The notes: generated from the letters alone by a model not told the origin. 64,000 nt of DNA from Temnothorax longispinosus (GCF_030848805.1 NC_092362.1:4960001-5024000), one strand, 5' to 3'; shown: positions 39,201-52,723, counted from the first letter of the stretch. Translations and numbers: made by a program.

Positions 39201-42200
39201 CACTTACATATGTATCTCGCACATACTTTAAACTTTTATAGATATTATACTTTTGACTGCTTCTTTGCTTATCACTAAAGTATTGATCGAAGAAGAAGTG
39301 TTATTCTTTTAGCTAGTAAACTCTGTAAAGAATACATATTATGAAACATGCGAAGTTCAGTTTTCAAGATATACAAATAATCAAGATATTGCCGTCAAGA
39401 TGTTCCGTTATTTTAATAATTAATAACGAAATTTTGGCAAACAATGGTTTATCCTTTGAGGAACTTGAACTTTCCATTATTACGCCATAATTTATTCTCT
39501 GATTATAAAATGTTACGTACGTTACTTTTTCTAGAAATTATTTATGAGATCTGTGTTTTGCCAATCTGGCTTAGGAAAATATCGCCCTTTTTTTATAACA
39601 AAACAATATACGACTTCTAACGTATCTTCGCAGAGAATTTTATCTTTTTTAATACTCAATTTAGATTTACTTTCTCTCTTATTACATATATTATCCTCAT
39701 TCCCGTTCTCGGGGCGATTAATTTCAATTCCTGATACGTTTCACGTGTTCGTTTATAGATGAGGACGTCACTTGCACCCCCCAAGAGACTTTTGGCAGTC
39801 CTGCGCGGAATTGCACTGGGCGCTCCTGAAAATCCTTAAAAGCCATAGTTGCCAAGTTTTAAAATATAACACCGGGGTAGGAGACGCGTTGTCCTCCCCT
39901 TCGTAAGGTACGTCGTCGCAGCTACCATCACCATTTACCCGTTGGTAAGTTTCCAAACTTGAAAGTTTCGCGAATTGCGCATGTACTTGGGACGTATCCG
40001 AGTACCCTCGCGGAGTTCGTATGCATCCGTTACATGTGGGGAGGGGGAAGGGAGGTATGCATCGCTAACCCTCCATCCTCTCTTCGGCTTGATTCGGTGA
40101 CGCGTTCCGCATCGTGTTCGCCAACTCGCGCGATCGCGTTTCCTCGTCGAGGAAGAACCCCCTACGTCATTACGAAAAAGAGCAAGCAGAGTTTCTAATC
40201 TGCTAAAATCTGTCCTCCTTTTTCTCCAACTTCACTACGTCTCGCAACTTCGCTACGTCAGAAAGTATGACGAGGTGGGACAAGAGGATGTGATTAATCC
40301 TTCTTTCATCCTCGGATAAAAGTAAATAATCCACCTTCGCGAAATAATCGGACATTTAAACAACGACGATATGCTCGCAAAAAAATTTTTTATTGAGTAT
40401 AAAGCGTACTTTTTCCTTTTACCCTATCTTTTTACAGATCCGTGATTTCTCTGTCGCGCGTGGGAAAATGAATTTTCTAAAAAGAAAATATATTCTGTTT
40501 TGAAACCCCTATGGATAAGCTTTATCTAAGCATTTAATTATGAAATTAGTAATAACAAAAATTGTAATTATCTGCATGTATGTATTTACAACATTTTTTC
40601 AATTTTAAATATCTTAAATCAATAAGAATTTATCAAGCATTTTATTTGGTTTCTCTTCTGAGTCTAATGTAATTGAGAATCCATAAAATATATATTTTAG
40701 ATGAATAAAATAAATGAATAAGATTCTTATTTGGATTCTATATATAGAACGAGAAATCGCCCGTTTCTAATCTATATTGCCCATTGTGCCGTAGCAGACA
40801 AAAGGTTCAATAATAATGAAAACGCCGTTTGAGCTTTCAACACGTCTGTTCAGCCGTAAAAAATTGACGGGCGACTAAATTGCGATGGAGGGCCGTGAAT
40901 TCCGTAGTACGGTTGCGGTATCTATGCATGGCCGGTATTTATATCTTATTTGCGAAGTTTTCGCACTCGTTCCTGTTTGTGAAGAATGTCGCGGTATTTG
41001 CTTCGGAAGTAGACCGCGAAGCAATAACATTCGCGATCGCGCGGCGCGACAAAAATTTGCATCGCCTGTTATGCGAAGGAAAGTGGGTCGAGCAACATTG
41101 GATATATACGTAAGGAAAGCGTTGCTTTTTACCATTATGACGTCGGCTTTCGAAATCATTGAACCAGCGTCAACAGTACATCCCTCTGCTGCAGAATAAA
41201 ATGATTCTGCTACAGGTATTTGAAATGCTTCTGATCGGTAAATACCTTCAAGTGAACATATTTTTATTTTAGGTAGTGAATAAAATATTTAAATAAAAGT
41301 AAGAGAGAGAGTAATAAAAGTGTTTAAATAAAATATTACATTTTTTAACGTAATAACATTCTAAAAATTCGTTTGGTAGCAGAAGTGGAAGAACTTAAGT
41401 TTTCGTTTCAGATATATCAAATCACGTGAGATAAAATGCGAGATCGATTTTCAAACGAGAGATTCGTGCGTGACATTCGCGAAATAACAATTGAAATCGC
41501 AATCAGACTTTGGGACAGTGCAGTGGATTTGCATGAGTGTAGACAGTGTAGTCGTTTTCAGGATATCAAAGCCGCGCCGTGAAATAAAAGAACTACGCAA
41601 ATATTAGGTTTACGGTCGCCGACCTAAGCCTCGAGATTTATTTCATTTCCATTAGTTTATTATCAGTTTACTTGCGCTAGCAAATTGGATTTAACGCTCA
41701 TTACGGAGATGGTTCGAGAAGTGTGCGTAGCTACGTCGGTCGCGGATAAGATCGTCGGGATTCGATCCGCGAGCGAGGGACTATCTCGCGGAGGGAATCG
41801 CCGAGATCTCTGAGCCAAGTTACCGCCTGGGAACTTCCGTTATACGGAGATAGTCGAGCCGGATTTAATCCCGATATTCAATTCGGGCAATCTGCATGAA
41901 TCGGGTTACTAGAACTAGCTTTGAGCCGGCAGCTGTCGACTTGTCGATCGAAGATGGTCTTAATGTAACAGAAATCACACGCGAAGATTTACATAAAAAC
42001 ATAAGCTTACAATTAGAGCATAATAGAGTTTTGATAGCGATAGTGCGTAGCACGAGCACCATGCATAAGCAATAGAATTACACAGAATGCTTCATTAATC
42101 GTTGATTTCGATCCATATTAAATTCAAGTAAATCTATATGCAATAGTTTTTTAAATATGACATCTAGGAAGGTACACGAGAAGTGAAATATTAAATATTG

Positions 42201-43739
42201 TTTTATGAAAAATATTAAAGAGGAATAAAATTATGATGGTATCAGTTTTGAAGGTATCATTAATAATTTTAAAACTATTTTTGAATATTAACTTTCGAAG
42301 TTATTTTAAAATAACTGTATTTTTTATGATTATCTTTAAAATTTTAAATAATAATTTTTTACTGAATATGTCAAAGTTTTTAAAAATACTCATGTATTTT
42401 TCTTTTTTTTTCCTGCCAATGCTGCAATGACATAAATAAAGACATAATACACATGTTACAGCATTGCATCTCGCGTGCATCGGGATCGAGATCGTTTTAT
42501 ACTTTAAGCTCCTGTTCTTATGTAAATCCTTCCGCCATTGTATGTAACGTCAAGCGTTTCTGTTGCATTTGTGTGACTTTTCATGTTGCGAGAATTCCGT
42601 TTGGGATCCCCCGGACGAGCTCCTGGTGCGGGATTGAAAATATCGCCGGGAATTTATTCGACCGTTGTTAACTCTCGCGAGTCGTACCAGATGTTCGTAC
42701 CTATGTACATAACACAGAGTTCTTTCTCTTCACGATGCTCTCGATCTTTCGATACGACGCTGTCCCGGTTTTGATGCGGAAATATACGCCCGACATGCCC
42801 GGGTTTCATGCTAGTCCTTTCGACAGTAACGCTTTACTAGTGTGTCATAGCCAAGCGACATCCAACTCTTTTTCGCTCCCGAAGGACTCAACAGAATTCC
42901 TCGTGAGAGAGGGACGCTTAGATTTTATTCCGCGCTCGTCGTGTTCGTTCTTTTGTATTCGACGAAGCATCTCGCTCGAACGAATTTTCTTTCTACGGTA
43001 TTTGTAATTCAGATTGCATTTACTTCTATATTTATTCGAGGTATCACGCATTTATTCGTAATACAATCAATTGTAGAACATTATGTACAACTGCAAGTAT
43101 ATGGGTATAATAAATCTGTTTAAAATATATCGCTTCATTACGTTATGTTTCATATAAAAGATGCATTATAGGAATAGTTAAATTCTTTTCCATACACGTA
43201 TTTTTATAGCAGACTCGTAACTTTTTTAAAGATGATGGTAGAAAAGTAATATCGCTTTAATTTACTGGATTTTTATAATTTAACTGAAAGTTCACAAAGG
43301 CATGTAATTTCAATCTTCATTTGATACATAATATTACAATATCCAATTGTTTTTGCAATCGTTATCTCAGACCCTTTACCGTGTAACCTACTTCCTTTCT
43401 TTCTTTTTTCTCTTTTTTTCCCTGCTTCTTTTAGTTTTACTTGCATTTTTTATTCTCAAAGATGTTCTCTGTTACTCAGTAATCTGGATACTCCGATGCG
43501 CCAGAAACAGGTAGAAGCGAAAGATTGCTGGGTCAGTGCTTTGTAATCTCGGGACCTTCTGTAACCTGCATAGAGTCGCGCGAAATATTGGTTTGCTTAT
43601 CCTACCTCGTTGAATTCAACCCCACGATTCTACCTCCCGAGTGCTGCGTCATAAAAGTCAAATGGCCGCGTAAAGGAGGTGGCTCGTGTCCTGGAGAATT
43701 GCCAGAGATATAGCCAATACCGCGAAATTTAATTGTTTG
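36222..43739. other. Long stretch without a supportable gene
   Basis: Mostly AT-rich. GC-richer patches lie at 39,750-40,260, 40,860-41,120, 41,600-41,960 and 42,450-42,990. They have short frames on both strands without consistent starts or splice signals. I see no repeats of note. Confidence 0.5.
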
Positions 43740-43747
43740 CGAGAGAG

Positions 43748-43792
<45 letters not shown>
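43740..43792. repeat. GA dinucleotide microsatellite
   Basis: A GA run with a single GC interruption near its start. Confidence 0.97.
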
Positions 43793-43795
<3 letters not shown>

Positions 43796-44030
43796 TGTGG
43801 ATTACGGTACTCTCAAAGTGTAATCCGATTACGACTCAGCCTCCAACCCACATCCCTCCCCCAATTACCGTACCCCAGTCCCTGTAATTGGACCGACGTG
43901 TATTGACCGGTGTAATTTCCGTCAACGAGGTGGAATGCATCGTTACTTGATCTCCACTTTCTGAACGACAAGTACCCCGGCTGTGGCCACTCACGACAAC
44001 TTGTGGTTTAAACTGGATTTTTATTTTCAG

Positions 44031-44192
44031 GGGAAACACGTCGGTGCAATCCACCGTCCTGTAAATCCACTAGAGTTTACTAGAAACCGGAAGCTCACGG
44101 ACGAAGTACTAACGTTGATAATGGCCGATTACGAACGCGGCTGCAGAGGGATCGATAGCGGTATTAACTGTCACGGCATTGAGCATCTCTGA
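44031..44192 (+). CDS. Candidate terminal or alternative exon
   Basis: A strong acceptor (GGATTTTTATTTTCAG, ending 44,030) opens directly into a frame with protein-like composition: GKHVGAIHRPVNPLEFTRNR followed by KLTDEVLTLIMADYERG. It stays open for 53 codons to TGA at 44,190-44,192. Possible donors inside (CCT|GTAAAT, GAA|GTACTA) or after the stop (CAA|GTAAAT) leave its 3' boundary uncertain. I do not recognise the family. Acceptor quality and composition make it one of the better exon candidates in the window. Confidence 0.35.
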   Translation, partial: GKHVGAIHRPVNPLEFTRNRKLTDEVLTLIMADYERGCRGIDSGINCHGIEHL

Positions 44193-47100
44193 GTGGAGGA
44201 AGTGCCAAGTAAATGCGAACACGACTGTGCAATTGACTAGGTAATTAGTTACCATTATCATGCGCATTAGATTGCGACAACACGTATTCATTTAAGAAAA
44301 TTATTAAAATAAATACTATTCGCGTTACTATAAGTGACAGAGATTATAATTCTTCTAATTGTATTTTTTTATACAAATAAAAATAATTCTTTTTATATTA
44401 CTGGATAGTTAATAATTTTCCAATAACTTCTTATTTAAAACATAATTATCACGTAAAAAGTTATACTTATTTCTAATAGAACGTATCGTTTTAAGTTACT
44501 TTCATTTCTTACTTTAATTATTACATCATTATATTGACATTGTATGTACACTGATCTGTGTTATGATTGCAGGTTTATAATTGCCTAACAATAAGATGAT
44601 GTTTACTCCTTGGTAAATGGCAAAGGATCAGTTATGGAACCGATGTATATCTTACGTATATAAGTGCTGCGTTTGTCGAGAACAAGTAACGAGCGATCGA
44701 GGAAACGATCACCAAGGGTGCTCCAAACTCGGGAGTGGCTCGTCTTTCTGCGATGCGTCTACGTTTTCCCCGACTTCTCTCGCAGCTGCAGGCTATTGTT
44801 CTTTCAATAATGGACGAGCCACTTCGAGATGAGGCGAAGATCCAACAATAATGGCTCCGAGGAAAATGCTATCGATGTACGTGTCGCGGAATGGTACACG
44901 TGAGACCACGTAGAGATAATGTTTACGCTGCAGGATGCACGCTATATAAATCGACACGCATTCCGGACACATTTTTATTTCCCGCCATATCGCATATCTC
45001 GCCTGTATCTTATATGTCCCATATCTTTAGATTCTATAAATGTGCATTAAACTATTTCTCGTTTTATTTTTGCGGATCAATATGACGTACAATCGATCAA
45101 GCATTAAACCGTTAGAAAATACTATAAAGTTTTGTAGAAAATGCGGCATGTTGCTTGGTTAATAATAAAATATTTAAAAAATAACATTTTCTGCATGAAG
45201 AAAACACAAAATTGTTCTATTTGTAATATATAATTCTTAATATGTAATATAATTTTTTATTCTGTAATATAATTATTTATTTAATTTATACAGACTAATA
45301 ATAATTTGTAAAAATCAAAACGTTAAATGCGAAATATGATCTCTAAAGAAGACATTTATCAGTATTATGCTCGTCTTTGTACTACGTCTATAAGATCTAA
45401 TTATTAGCTTTTAAAGCTAAGAAAAAGATAAAAAACGAAAATTATGTGAACAATACAAACGAGACATATTGTTGGAAATATCGCGCTCTTATAGGAAAAT
45501 GCATATCGTTTACAGCGGCTCATATTACACAATCTGTGCGCGAGTCCGCCTCTATACAGACTATAAACTGTGCGTTTAGCGGACATATCAATATTGGCGC
45601 AAAAATCGTTGATGTAGCGCGCGGGACGGATTCCATTAGAGCCGATCGTCCCCTTGTATCCCGTCAGGCATGCCGTTTTTCGAGCGATCTACTGCGCGAG
45701 AGCACAAAGCAGAGAGGGTCGTCTCGTCACTGTTGTTTCGGTCGGCCGGAATTGCGTGTTGGCAGCACAAATGCGTTACGCTCTATCAACTTTTATCCGA
45801 CGTGCCACCCGCCACCGCCCGTACCCGTAGCCGTGGGGACCGTTGCGCCGAACCGGAGGTGTTTTGGGCTCGTGCCCGGATTTGCATGATATGGTAATTT
45901 TTCTCGATACGAGACAGCAGTGTCACACGAGCGTCCACATGACTCCTCTCTCCCTTTCTCTCTCTCTCTTTCTCTCTTTTCCCCGGTCCATGCAACGTAT
46001 GGCACATATGCGGTACTGTATCACCCTGGACCCCGGAGGCGCATCTAGACGCGACGAATTTTAGATCGAGAGATAGATCTTCGTGTGCGAGCCGCGAATA
46101 ATCCCGCACGAGGCGAAATTCAGATGAAGGAAAAGTACGCTGCGATTTGTATCGCTGATGTGTTTTGCATCGCAATTTGCGACGTATAGTTTCTCTTTTG
46201 ACACGTTAACATGCAATCGTCAATCGTTCTGAAATTTCACTTGTAAAAGGAAGCAAGAAATGATCTGTAAATGTTGGCAATTGCGTGTATATCGCTCATA
46301 TATTGGTTTCTCTCGCGATGTTATTGCGAATTGAAATAAAATGTAAACTGTTATTTATACGCGAATTTCGAACGGTTATATTCACTATATTAATGAGATA
46401 CAGTGTAATATAGTTTAATATTAGACTTATCAATTCGATAAGAAATATAATTGTAACGTAAATAATTTTAATTAAACCACCAATTGTTCTTAATTGTTTT
46501 GAAGATATTAGATTAGTACAAAATAATTTTTATTGATTTCATATCTAAAATCATATTTTATTTTTCAGATATTAGCATTTTAAAAGTTATTAATGATAAG
46601 AAAGATAGAATATATAAGATTCGTTTATTTTTTCTAATTCTTTGATGTAACATTTATTGAACAATAATCTTGCTTGATTACTTATATATATATTAACTTG
46701 GCAATATAGTAACATAATTTATTGAAAACGCCATACAGAAAATTTTAAAGTAAATTTATTTATTATTAAATTTAATTTAATTCATAACAAAACTTGTCAC
46801 AAATTTAAAATGTTTGTTAATGATTTAATTATGATTCTATTTGTTTTCACAAAATATTTTTCTGAAGTAGATTGCAAAATATGTTGTTGTGCACAAAACA
46901 TCTATAATGTACGTCCTACATTTATGATTTTATACAACAAATATCTGCTTTTTCGCAACATCGTAATTGACGTTACATATAAAAGTCCCCAACTTTTATT
47001 GATCTAGAGTGTCAATGTTACATTAACATAATATCCGTGCTAGTCAGAGAGAACATATATCACGGTTGAGAGAAATAGCACACTGCCGCATTGTAAAGTG

Positions 47101-48584
47101 GAAAGTTTAACACGCACAGTATTTCATAATACACAGCGACAATTTGGATATTTCCGAAATGTACTAAATGTACGACACAACGCGTGTAACCATGCTTCGA
47201 GTCACTTGGTTATTGTACTACTTGTATCAGTCTTGTAAAATTCTTTTCCACATGTCGCTGTGTCTTACATTTTGCGTGTAAGATTAATCTGCCTCGATTT
47301 ATATATGGAGACAGTTGCGAAACGAGGAGTGATTATTCATAGCGTGCATAGAAGCACATTCGAAAGTAAGTGTCGTCGTGCACTCGCGATGTTAAAAATG
47401 AATGAAGAGACGCTAAGCTACCGCGACTTCTTTAACTCTCGCACGGACTGACCCGACACGCGCCTCATCCGCGCTTACCACGCGACTACTTTCCCGTCTC
47501 GCCTTGGAAGGCTCAATCTTATGTGCACGGTGGTGAACACGTCTCGTTACACTACCATCAGCTCCGTGTACAGCGAACAAACAGACTTCCCTTGCGTGAG
47601 ACCTCGTTAATCTTGCGACGGGGTAACAAAGCCGTGCAGGCATCCCGATGTCGTGAGGGGAATGAAAGACTTCTCACCGCGAAAGAGGAGAGAAACGCAC
47701 GACCCGTATTACGACGTAGGCGTGTGTATAATAAAGTGAAGCAGCCACTTTACGCCGGGTGCACGTAAACCTTTGTACTCTAAATGTCTGTCACGTCATT
47801 TCGCTTTGCTTTTTTACGTTGCCGCCGCGATTTCGATGGGATTTTGCCGGACTCGGTCATTCTTCAATTTACCGAGTACGCGAAAACACTTTTATCTTGC
47901 TTGTCAATAGCGTGATAATATACATGCGAACGAACGTTATACGCAATGGCCGAGTTTTTTTGTGTTTTCCTGGTATTGTGATGCGTTTTAAATAAATGGA
48001 ATGCATATTTTATAAGATTGTAGATTAGCACATTTTTACGCGTTAATTACGCTTGAAATATTAATTATGCAGTTAATTTTGTATCAATACGCGTTTATTT
48101 ATAATGCAGACTTTATTTTTATTATTTAATGTATATAACCGGCATTCTGACGGCCTAATATATTTTAATTTTCACGTCGTTATAAAATTGATCACTAACC
48201 AAAAGCTTATGATTGATTTTGCTGTCAGCTCTACGTAATTTAATTTATTAAATGAATGGCTTGGTAGGGATCAATCATCAACCAGGTGCGAGCATCCCAT
48301 CGAATTGGAGAATATTCCTCCCACTGTAATTTGAAGGCTTGCGAGCCTGTCAGGCGTCTGTATTTGCGGATCAAGTCTACTCGAAGGGAAACAGTTCAAC
48401 ATTGGGGTCCAAATCGCATTTAAATCCCACAGATATAGTGAATTTTCCTTGAATAACGGAAATAATCTCTCGACATGAGATGAAATATACAAAAATATAT
48501 ATTATATATCCGTTGAAAAAAAATGTGAAGAAGAAAAACGCCTAATATATTGATTTTATCTTTTTAATATTTGAATTATAATTT
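44193..48584. other. Stretch without a supportable gene
   Basis: AT-rich with GC-richer patches at 45,450-46,150 and 47,400-47,760. A CT-rich run lies at about 45,946-45,980. A short ATG-started frame at 44,617-44,832 has no supporting signal. The 147-codon frame at 45,446-45,889 has shadows on the other strand and no motif. Confidence 0.5.
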
Positions 48585-48665
48585 CTCTACCCAGTGCTTC
48601 CGATAGTATTTTCCTACCCGCACAAGTTTTAATAGTATTCTGCCTACCCATATTTTTATCTTTAA
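48585..48665. repeat. Degenerate CCTACCC tract, second occurrence
   Basis: CTACCCAGTGC, CCTACCCGCAC and GCCTACCCATA recur here, as in 9,598-9,830. Both tracts lie 3' of a minus-strand two-exon module, at similar distances (about 1.2 kb). Confidence 0.4.
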
Positions 48666-48829
48666 ATCGATTATCCTTAGATCGCTCGAGTACAATCCAC
48701 ATATTATAAACTTTATACTAATGGGAATCTTAAACCACGTAGATTGAAACGGATTTATTTATAGAGGTATTGTCTTTCTATTTTAGTTTGTAATCATGTG
48801 CGATCGTATGTATTTATATGAAAGAATAT

Positions 48830-49200
48830 TTGATATCCACTATCTTACATATCTTTTATCAATCTTGGTCAACATATTATTGATCTACCTTACATAACCA
48901 TTGACGTTTCAGGCCAAATTGGACCCATCTTTCGTCAATCTTGGCCATTTATATTCTGACCATATTTAGCAGATTGTAAGAAAGAAAAAACTTCAATTGC
49001 CGGCTGATTGTCAATGCCCGATTGTTATATGTATATGTATACGCGTGCAAATTATATACCACGAAATATGCATGACTAATTGTAAGAAGTTAAACGAAAA
49101 TGTTAACTCGAACAAATTAATTTAATTGTTCGAAATTAAATCAAATTAATCAATTAATGAAACAATTATTTCTTTGCGATATATTCAATAATAATTCAAT
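48830..49200 (-). repeat. Inverted counterpart of 59,200-59,561
   Basis: Shared words in opposite orientation include the GACCAAGATTGA-type and TAATTGTTCGAAATTAAATC-type blocks, ATTTCGTGGTATAAT and the CGGGCATTGA block, in the same order. Identity is lower than in the other inverted repeats here, so this is an older duplication. Confidence 0.6.
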
Positions 49201-49209
49201 ATATTTAAT

Positions 49210-49437
49210 AATAGTACTTTCTCAAATATTAAATTGTATAAAATTTAATATACAAAAATCTAATCCTGATATGATTTAAACTACGATATTATAAATCTTA
49301 ATCATATTGCGACAGCAGAAACATTGCGAGCGTACAAAATTATGACACATTTCATATATGCGATATATTACAAATAAATCAAGAAATGCAATGAAATGCA
49401 TCTAATTGCAAGATGGTAAAATGACTTTTCGTGAATA
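49210..49437. repeat. Direct repeat copy 1 (about 220 bp)
   Basis: This block recurs in the same orientation at 50,500-50,712 with few differences. Both contain AATCATATTGCGACAGC, GAAACATTGCGAGCGTAC and TCTAATTGCAAGATGGT, and both end ATGACTTTTCG. A third copy, inverted, is at about 55,450-55,680. The two direct copies bracket the two-exon module B1, like terminal direct repeats, but no LTR hallmarks were seen. Confidence 0.85.
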
Positions 49438-49863
49438 AAAAAAAAAATTATATAAAATATATACTTTTATATTTTTATATCTTTTATTCTTTATTTAAAG
49501 ATTAAACCATTTTTAATATGTTTGATACAAATAATAGTTTTATATTACCAAAACGTATTCACGTCATTTAAATTTTATTAGTATTTTTAAAGTTAAATGA
49601 CCATTGAGCTTTGTTTTCTCTTTTTGTATATGTATCTGTGCTAGTGTAGCCTCAAGCACATTAGCACACTAACTAAGCTAACAAATAATGAAAGATGAGT
49701 CCAAGATTAAATATCTATTACAATTGTTTATAGGTCATCTATTTTAAGGCAAGGAATTTATATTTATTTTTAAGACAATTACAATAATATCAATACATGA
49801 GTATATATTTTATATAATTTTTATAGATTTGTTACGTTATTAATAAAGTTTTTTGTTACTCAC

Positions 49864-50361
49864 CAACTGATGCACAACAGTGGAGTCACCACCAACCACG
49901 TATAGCTATGATGATTCTATAACATATAAAAACATAATATCCTAATTAAATTAGCGTTCAAAATAATCAATGATACAAAAGATAATGTTTACATATATAG
50001 AATTCGTTAATCTTCTTTCAATTAAATATATTATTTATTAAAATAATTATGTTTGTTTAAAATTCTTTATAACAATAACTTTTATAAAATTTTGTAATAG
50101 TTTCATGTTTTAAATTATTATTTTTAGATCAAAATAAAATGATCCAAATAAACGTGAAGAAATAATTAATTTTACAAATTAGCAACAATGCTTACGCAAA
50201 GTTGCTTCACCGACGCCCGATGCCTCTCCTAGGCCTTCTCCTTCGAGGATTGTCAAACCTTTTCCTTCATCTCCTTACAAGTTTTGTTACAATTCTTCAG
50301 GTTGCATTATAATGCACAGTAGTGAAATTGTAACGGACTATGATGTTCATACAACACTGAT
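49864..50361 (-). repeat. Two-exon spliced module, copy B1
   Basis: Minus-strand exon 1 is 50,361-50,196 (GTGTTACAG acceptor, TTTGC|GTAAG donor). The intron is 50,195-49,917. Exon 2 is 49,916-49,864 (GTTATAG acceptor, GTTG|GTGAGT donor). It is homologous to copy A, but the frame used in copy A meets TGA in exon 1 (CGTCGGTGA). Exon 1 includes an inverted pair, GTTACAATT and AATTGTAAC. Splice sites are kept while coding is lost. Confidence 0.65.
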
Positions 50362-50499
50362 CTGTAACACATACAAATATATCCAAATAAAAATATCTGA
50401 AACAAATACATTAAAGAATAATTTTTGCATACAAGTATCATCTTATTTGTAAACTCGACAAATATTTAATAAAAGAATAATGTTTTAATAATATTACTT

Positions 50500-50712
50500 T
50501 TTCAAAAATTAAATTGTATAAAATGTAATATACAAAAATATAATTCTAATATGATTTAAACTACGATATTATAAATCTTAATCATATTGCGACAGCGGAA
50601 ACATTGCGAGCGTACAAAATTATGACACATTTCATATACGCGATATATTACAAATAAATCAAGAGATGCAATGAAATGCATCTAATTGCAAGATGGTGAA
50701 ATGACTTTTCGA
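50500..50712. repeat. Direct repeat copy 2 (about 220 bp)
   Basis: Same-orientation partner of 49,210-49,437. See that entry for the shared words. Confidence 0.85.
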
Positions 50713-51278
50713 TCATTTGCGCGGTAGATCTTCCGGCCGAACAAATCTTCTGAAATACGTTTGAATGAATTATCTGTGTACACACACCGGCAGGAATGGT
50801 ATCCCGCGGCACATATATGTACGTATGTCGACACACGCACACGCACGAAGCGCGTATCGTACGTGTGACTTGAAGCGCGGAGTCGAGGGAGCAACGAGAC
50901 GAAAAGTAATAGGGAACACTCCACTCCGATTTTGCATCTTTTGCGCAAATCGGACGATTATGTATGCGTGTGTCGACAATACACACGTATATGCCGCGAG
51001 ACACTATCCCTGCCGGAGCGTGTACGAGTGCCGAATCTATATTACGCGATAATTAAATATTGTAGAAACTGATATACGCAAGCTTAATATAGGTTTTGCT
51101 TACCGAATAAAGGAATCGACATTCATTCAAAACTGACTCGTTCCGTGTCCGCTACCGTGCGTTCTGCAATTGAACGCGAACGTAATTAAGATGGCGGCAG
51201 GGGCTTCGTCTCCCGCGCGATCAACTTCGGCAATCTTCGCCGATCGCTGAAAGCCGAAAGCGAAAGCGACGCGACGTC

Positions 51279-51330
51279 GGCGACGGCGGCGGCGGCGGCG
51301 GCGACGCGACGGCGGCGGCGGTGCTGCGGC
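51279..51330. repeat. CGG trinucleotide repeat
   Basis: An imperfect CGG/CGA run. Its inverted counterpart lies at about 54,834-54,880 as CCG repeats in the other palindrome arm. Poly-Arg or poly-Pro frames across both are artefacts. Confidence 0.9.
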
Positions 51331-52346
51331 ACTGCGCGTCTTGCCCCTTAGTTTCGCGTTCATGCATTTTCTACCTTTCGAACAATAAATAGTATAGGTT
51401 TGCCTTTCATAACAATCTTTATTTTGCATTGCAGTACAAATTAAATATGCTAGACGAACTTATAAACGATTGAATATCCGAAATCGCTCTGATTATTCGC
51501 GTGATAGATTTTCGGTCGAATACGACTTGCGAATAAGACTCGCGTCCGAATAGATTTTTAATGCGCGAATGTCGAATCTATACTGCACGATAGTTAAATA
51601 CTGGCGACAAATGATAAAGTACAGATGTAATATAGGTTTCGATTACCATATGATCGAATCGCGACGCCACTCGATCCGGAGCCGATGCTGCCGATGTCCG
51701 CCGCGTTCTAGAAATGAAAGGGACAGGTAATTAAGATGGCGATGGGGCTATTGGGGCTTCGTCTCTCGCGCGGGCAACTTCACGCGCCAAGAGTACCGCG
51801 GCGAGTGTCGCCACTCGCCACGTCGCGGCGTCGCCAGATTCAAACGCGTACACTGTGCGCGGGACTACGGCGGTTACCCCCTCCACTTATACATGCGTCC
51901 TGAACTAGCGGCAGTGCGCGCACCCCGGCCGTTCTTGGTTTCGCCGGTTCGCGTTATCGCGTTCACGCACTTATTGTTAGATTTACCTCATCCCGAGAAA
52001 CATATATATAACATACGATCGCCTTTTGAGATGAAATATCCGAAAATATAATGATCGATTATTCGCGCGATAGATCTTTGGTTGAAAAGTATTGCGAAAT
52101 GCGCGTTTCAACAGATCAGTATGCGAACGCCAAATCTATTTTACGCGATGGTTAAATGTTACAAAATAAGCGATAAATATAGGTTTATTATAGGTTTTCG
52201 GTTACCACTTGATCGAATCGCGACGCCACTCGCTCTGGAGTCGATCTGTCCCGTGTCCGTCGCGTTCAGCAAATGAACGTGAACGCGTTCGAGCGCGGCA
52301 AACTTCGTGCATCACGAGCAGCGCTACGACTCTTAAAGCACCTTTA

Positions 52347-52490
52347 GGGTGGTGTTCCATGACACGTATTTTTCGCGTACCGCGTAACCAATCAGAAGCG
52401 CGAATATGCGTAACCAAAAATGCGCAACGCTCTCTTCTAATTAATTACGCGGTTACGCGTTACGCGTAAAATATATGTGAAACGCGACCC
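52347..52490. mobile_element. MITE with TTA target duplication (GGGT ends)
   Basis: Ends read GGGTGGTGTTCC and, inverted, GGGTCGCGTTTC. Both flanks carry TTA (52,344-52,346 and 52,491-52,493). Inner arms CGCGTACCGCGTAACC and GGTTACGCGTTACGCG pair. A 3-bp TTA/TAA duplication is typical of PIF/Harbinger-type elements. It is non-coding. Confidence 0.7.
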
Positions 52491-52723
52491 TTAATTAATT
52501 CCACGATTATACATATATTTCTTCCATTTTTCCAATAAATGTTATACGCTTGCTTCACATAGCCGTTGTCGTTTCGCAATACTTTAATAATGCAAATTAA
52601 ATATACAAGTAAAAATTGTAAACAGATATTCGTAATACTTTTAATATTCCAAAATATAGTTGTTGTTTTATCGATTGTTCGCGCGATATTTTAACCGAAT
52701 AAATCTTGCAAAATACGCGTTCT

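Larger units (their letters stand above)
49446..51780. repeat. Left arm of a very large inverted repeat
   Basis: This arm matches 54,285-56,738 in reverse complement over its whole length with interruptions. It contains, left to right, the inverted two-exon module B1, the 220-bp block, a CpG-rich segment with CACACGCACACGCACG, the CGG-rich segment and further GC-rich unit sequence. Outer edges fall near 49,446 and 56,738. Inner edges fade near 51,780 and 54,285. Small indels and substitutions distinguish the arms. Confidence 0.88.
50719..52700. repeat. CpG-rich degenerate tandem units
   Basis: A block starting with the motif CGCGATAGATCTT...GGCCGAA recurs near 50,719, 51,499, 52,064 and 52,680 (spacing about 780, 565 and 616 bp). 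Units share AATATAGGTTTTCG, GAATCGCGACGCCACTCG, TCCGTCGCGTTC and, in the first two, TAATTAAGATGGCG. They are diverged and carry insertions. The open frames inside are not consistent between units, so I treat this as repeat rather than coding DNA. Confidence 0.75.

Noticed and set aside
45446..45889. 147-codon plus-strand open frame
   Set aside because: It lies in a GC-richer patch with competing frames on both strands. There is no motif, splice signal or protein-like repeat to support it.
49210..50712. LTR retrotransposon bounded by 220-bp direct repeats
   Set aside because: I saw no TG...CA ends, primer-binding site, polypurine tract or gag/pol sequence, and the interior is the spliced module.
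51127..51429. Arginine-run open frame over the CGG repeat, and its mirror near 54,726-54,985
   Set aside because: This is a trinucleotide repeat read in frame. It appears in mirror copies of an inverted repeat and the flanks are not consistent coding sequence.
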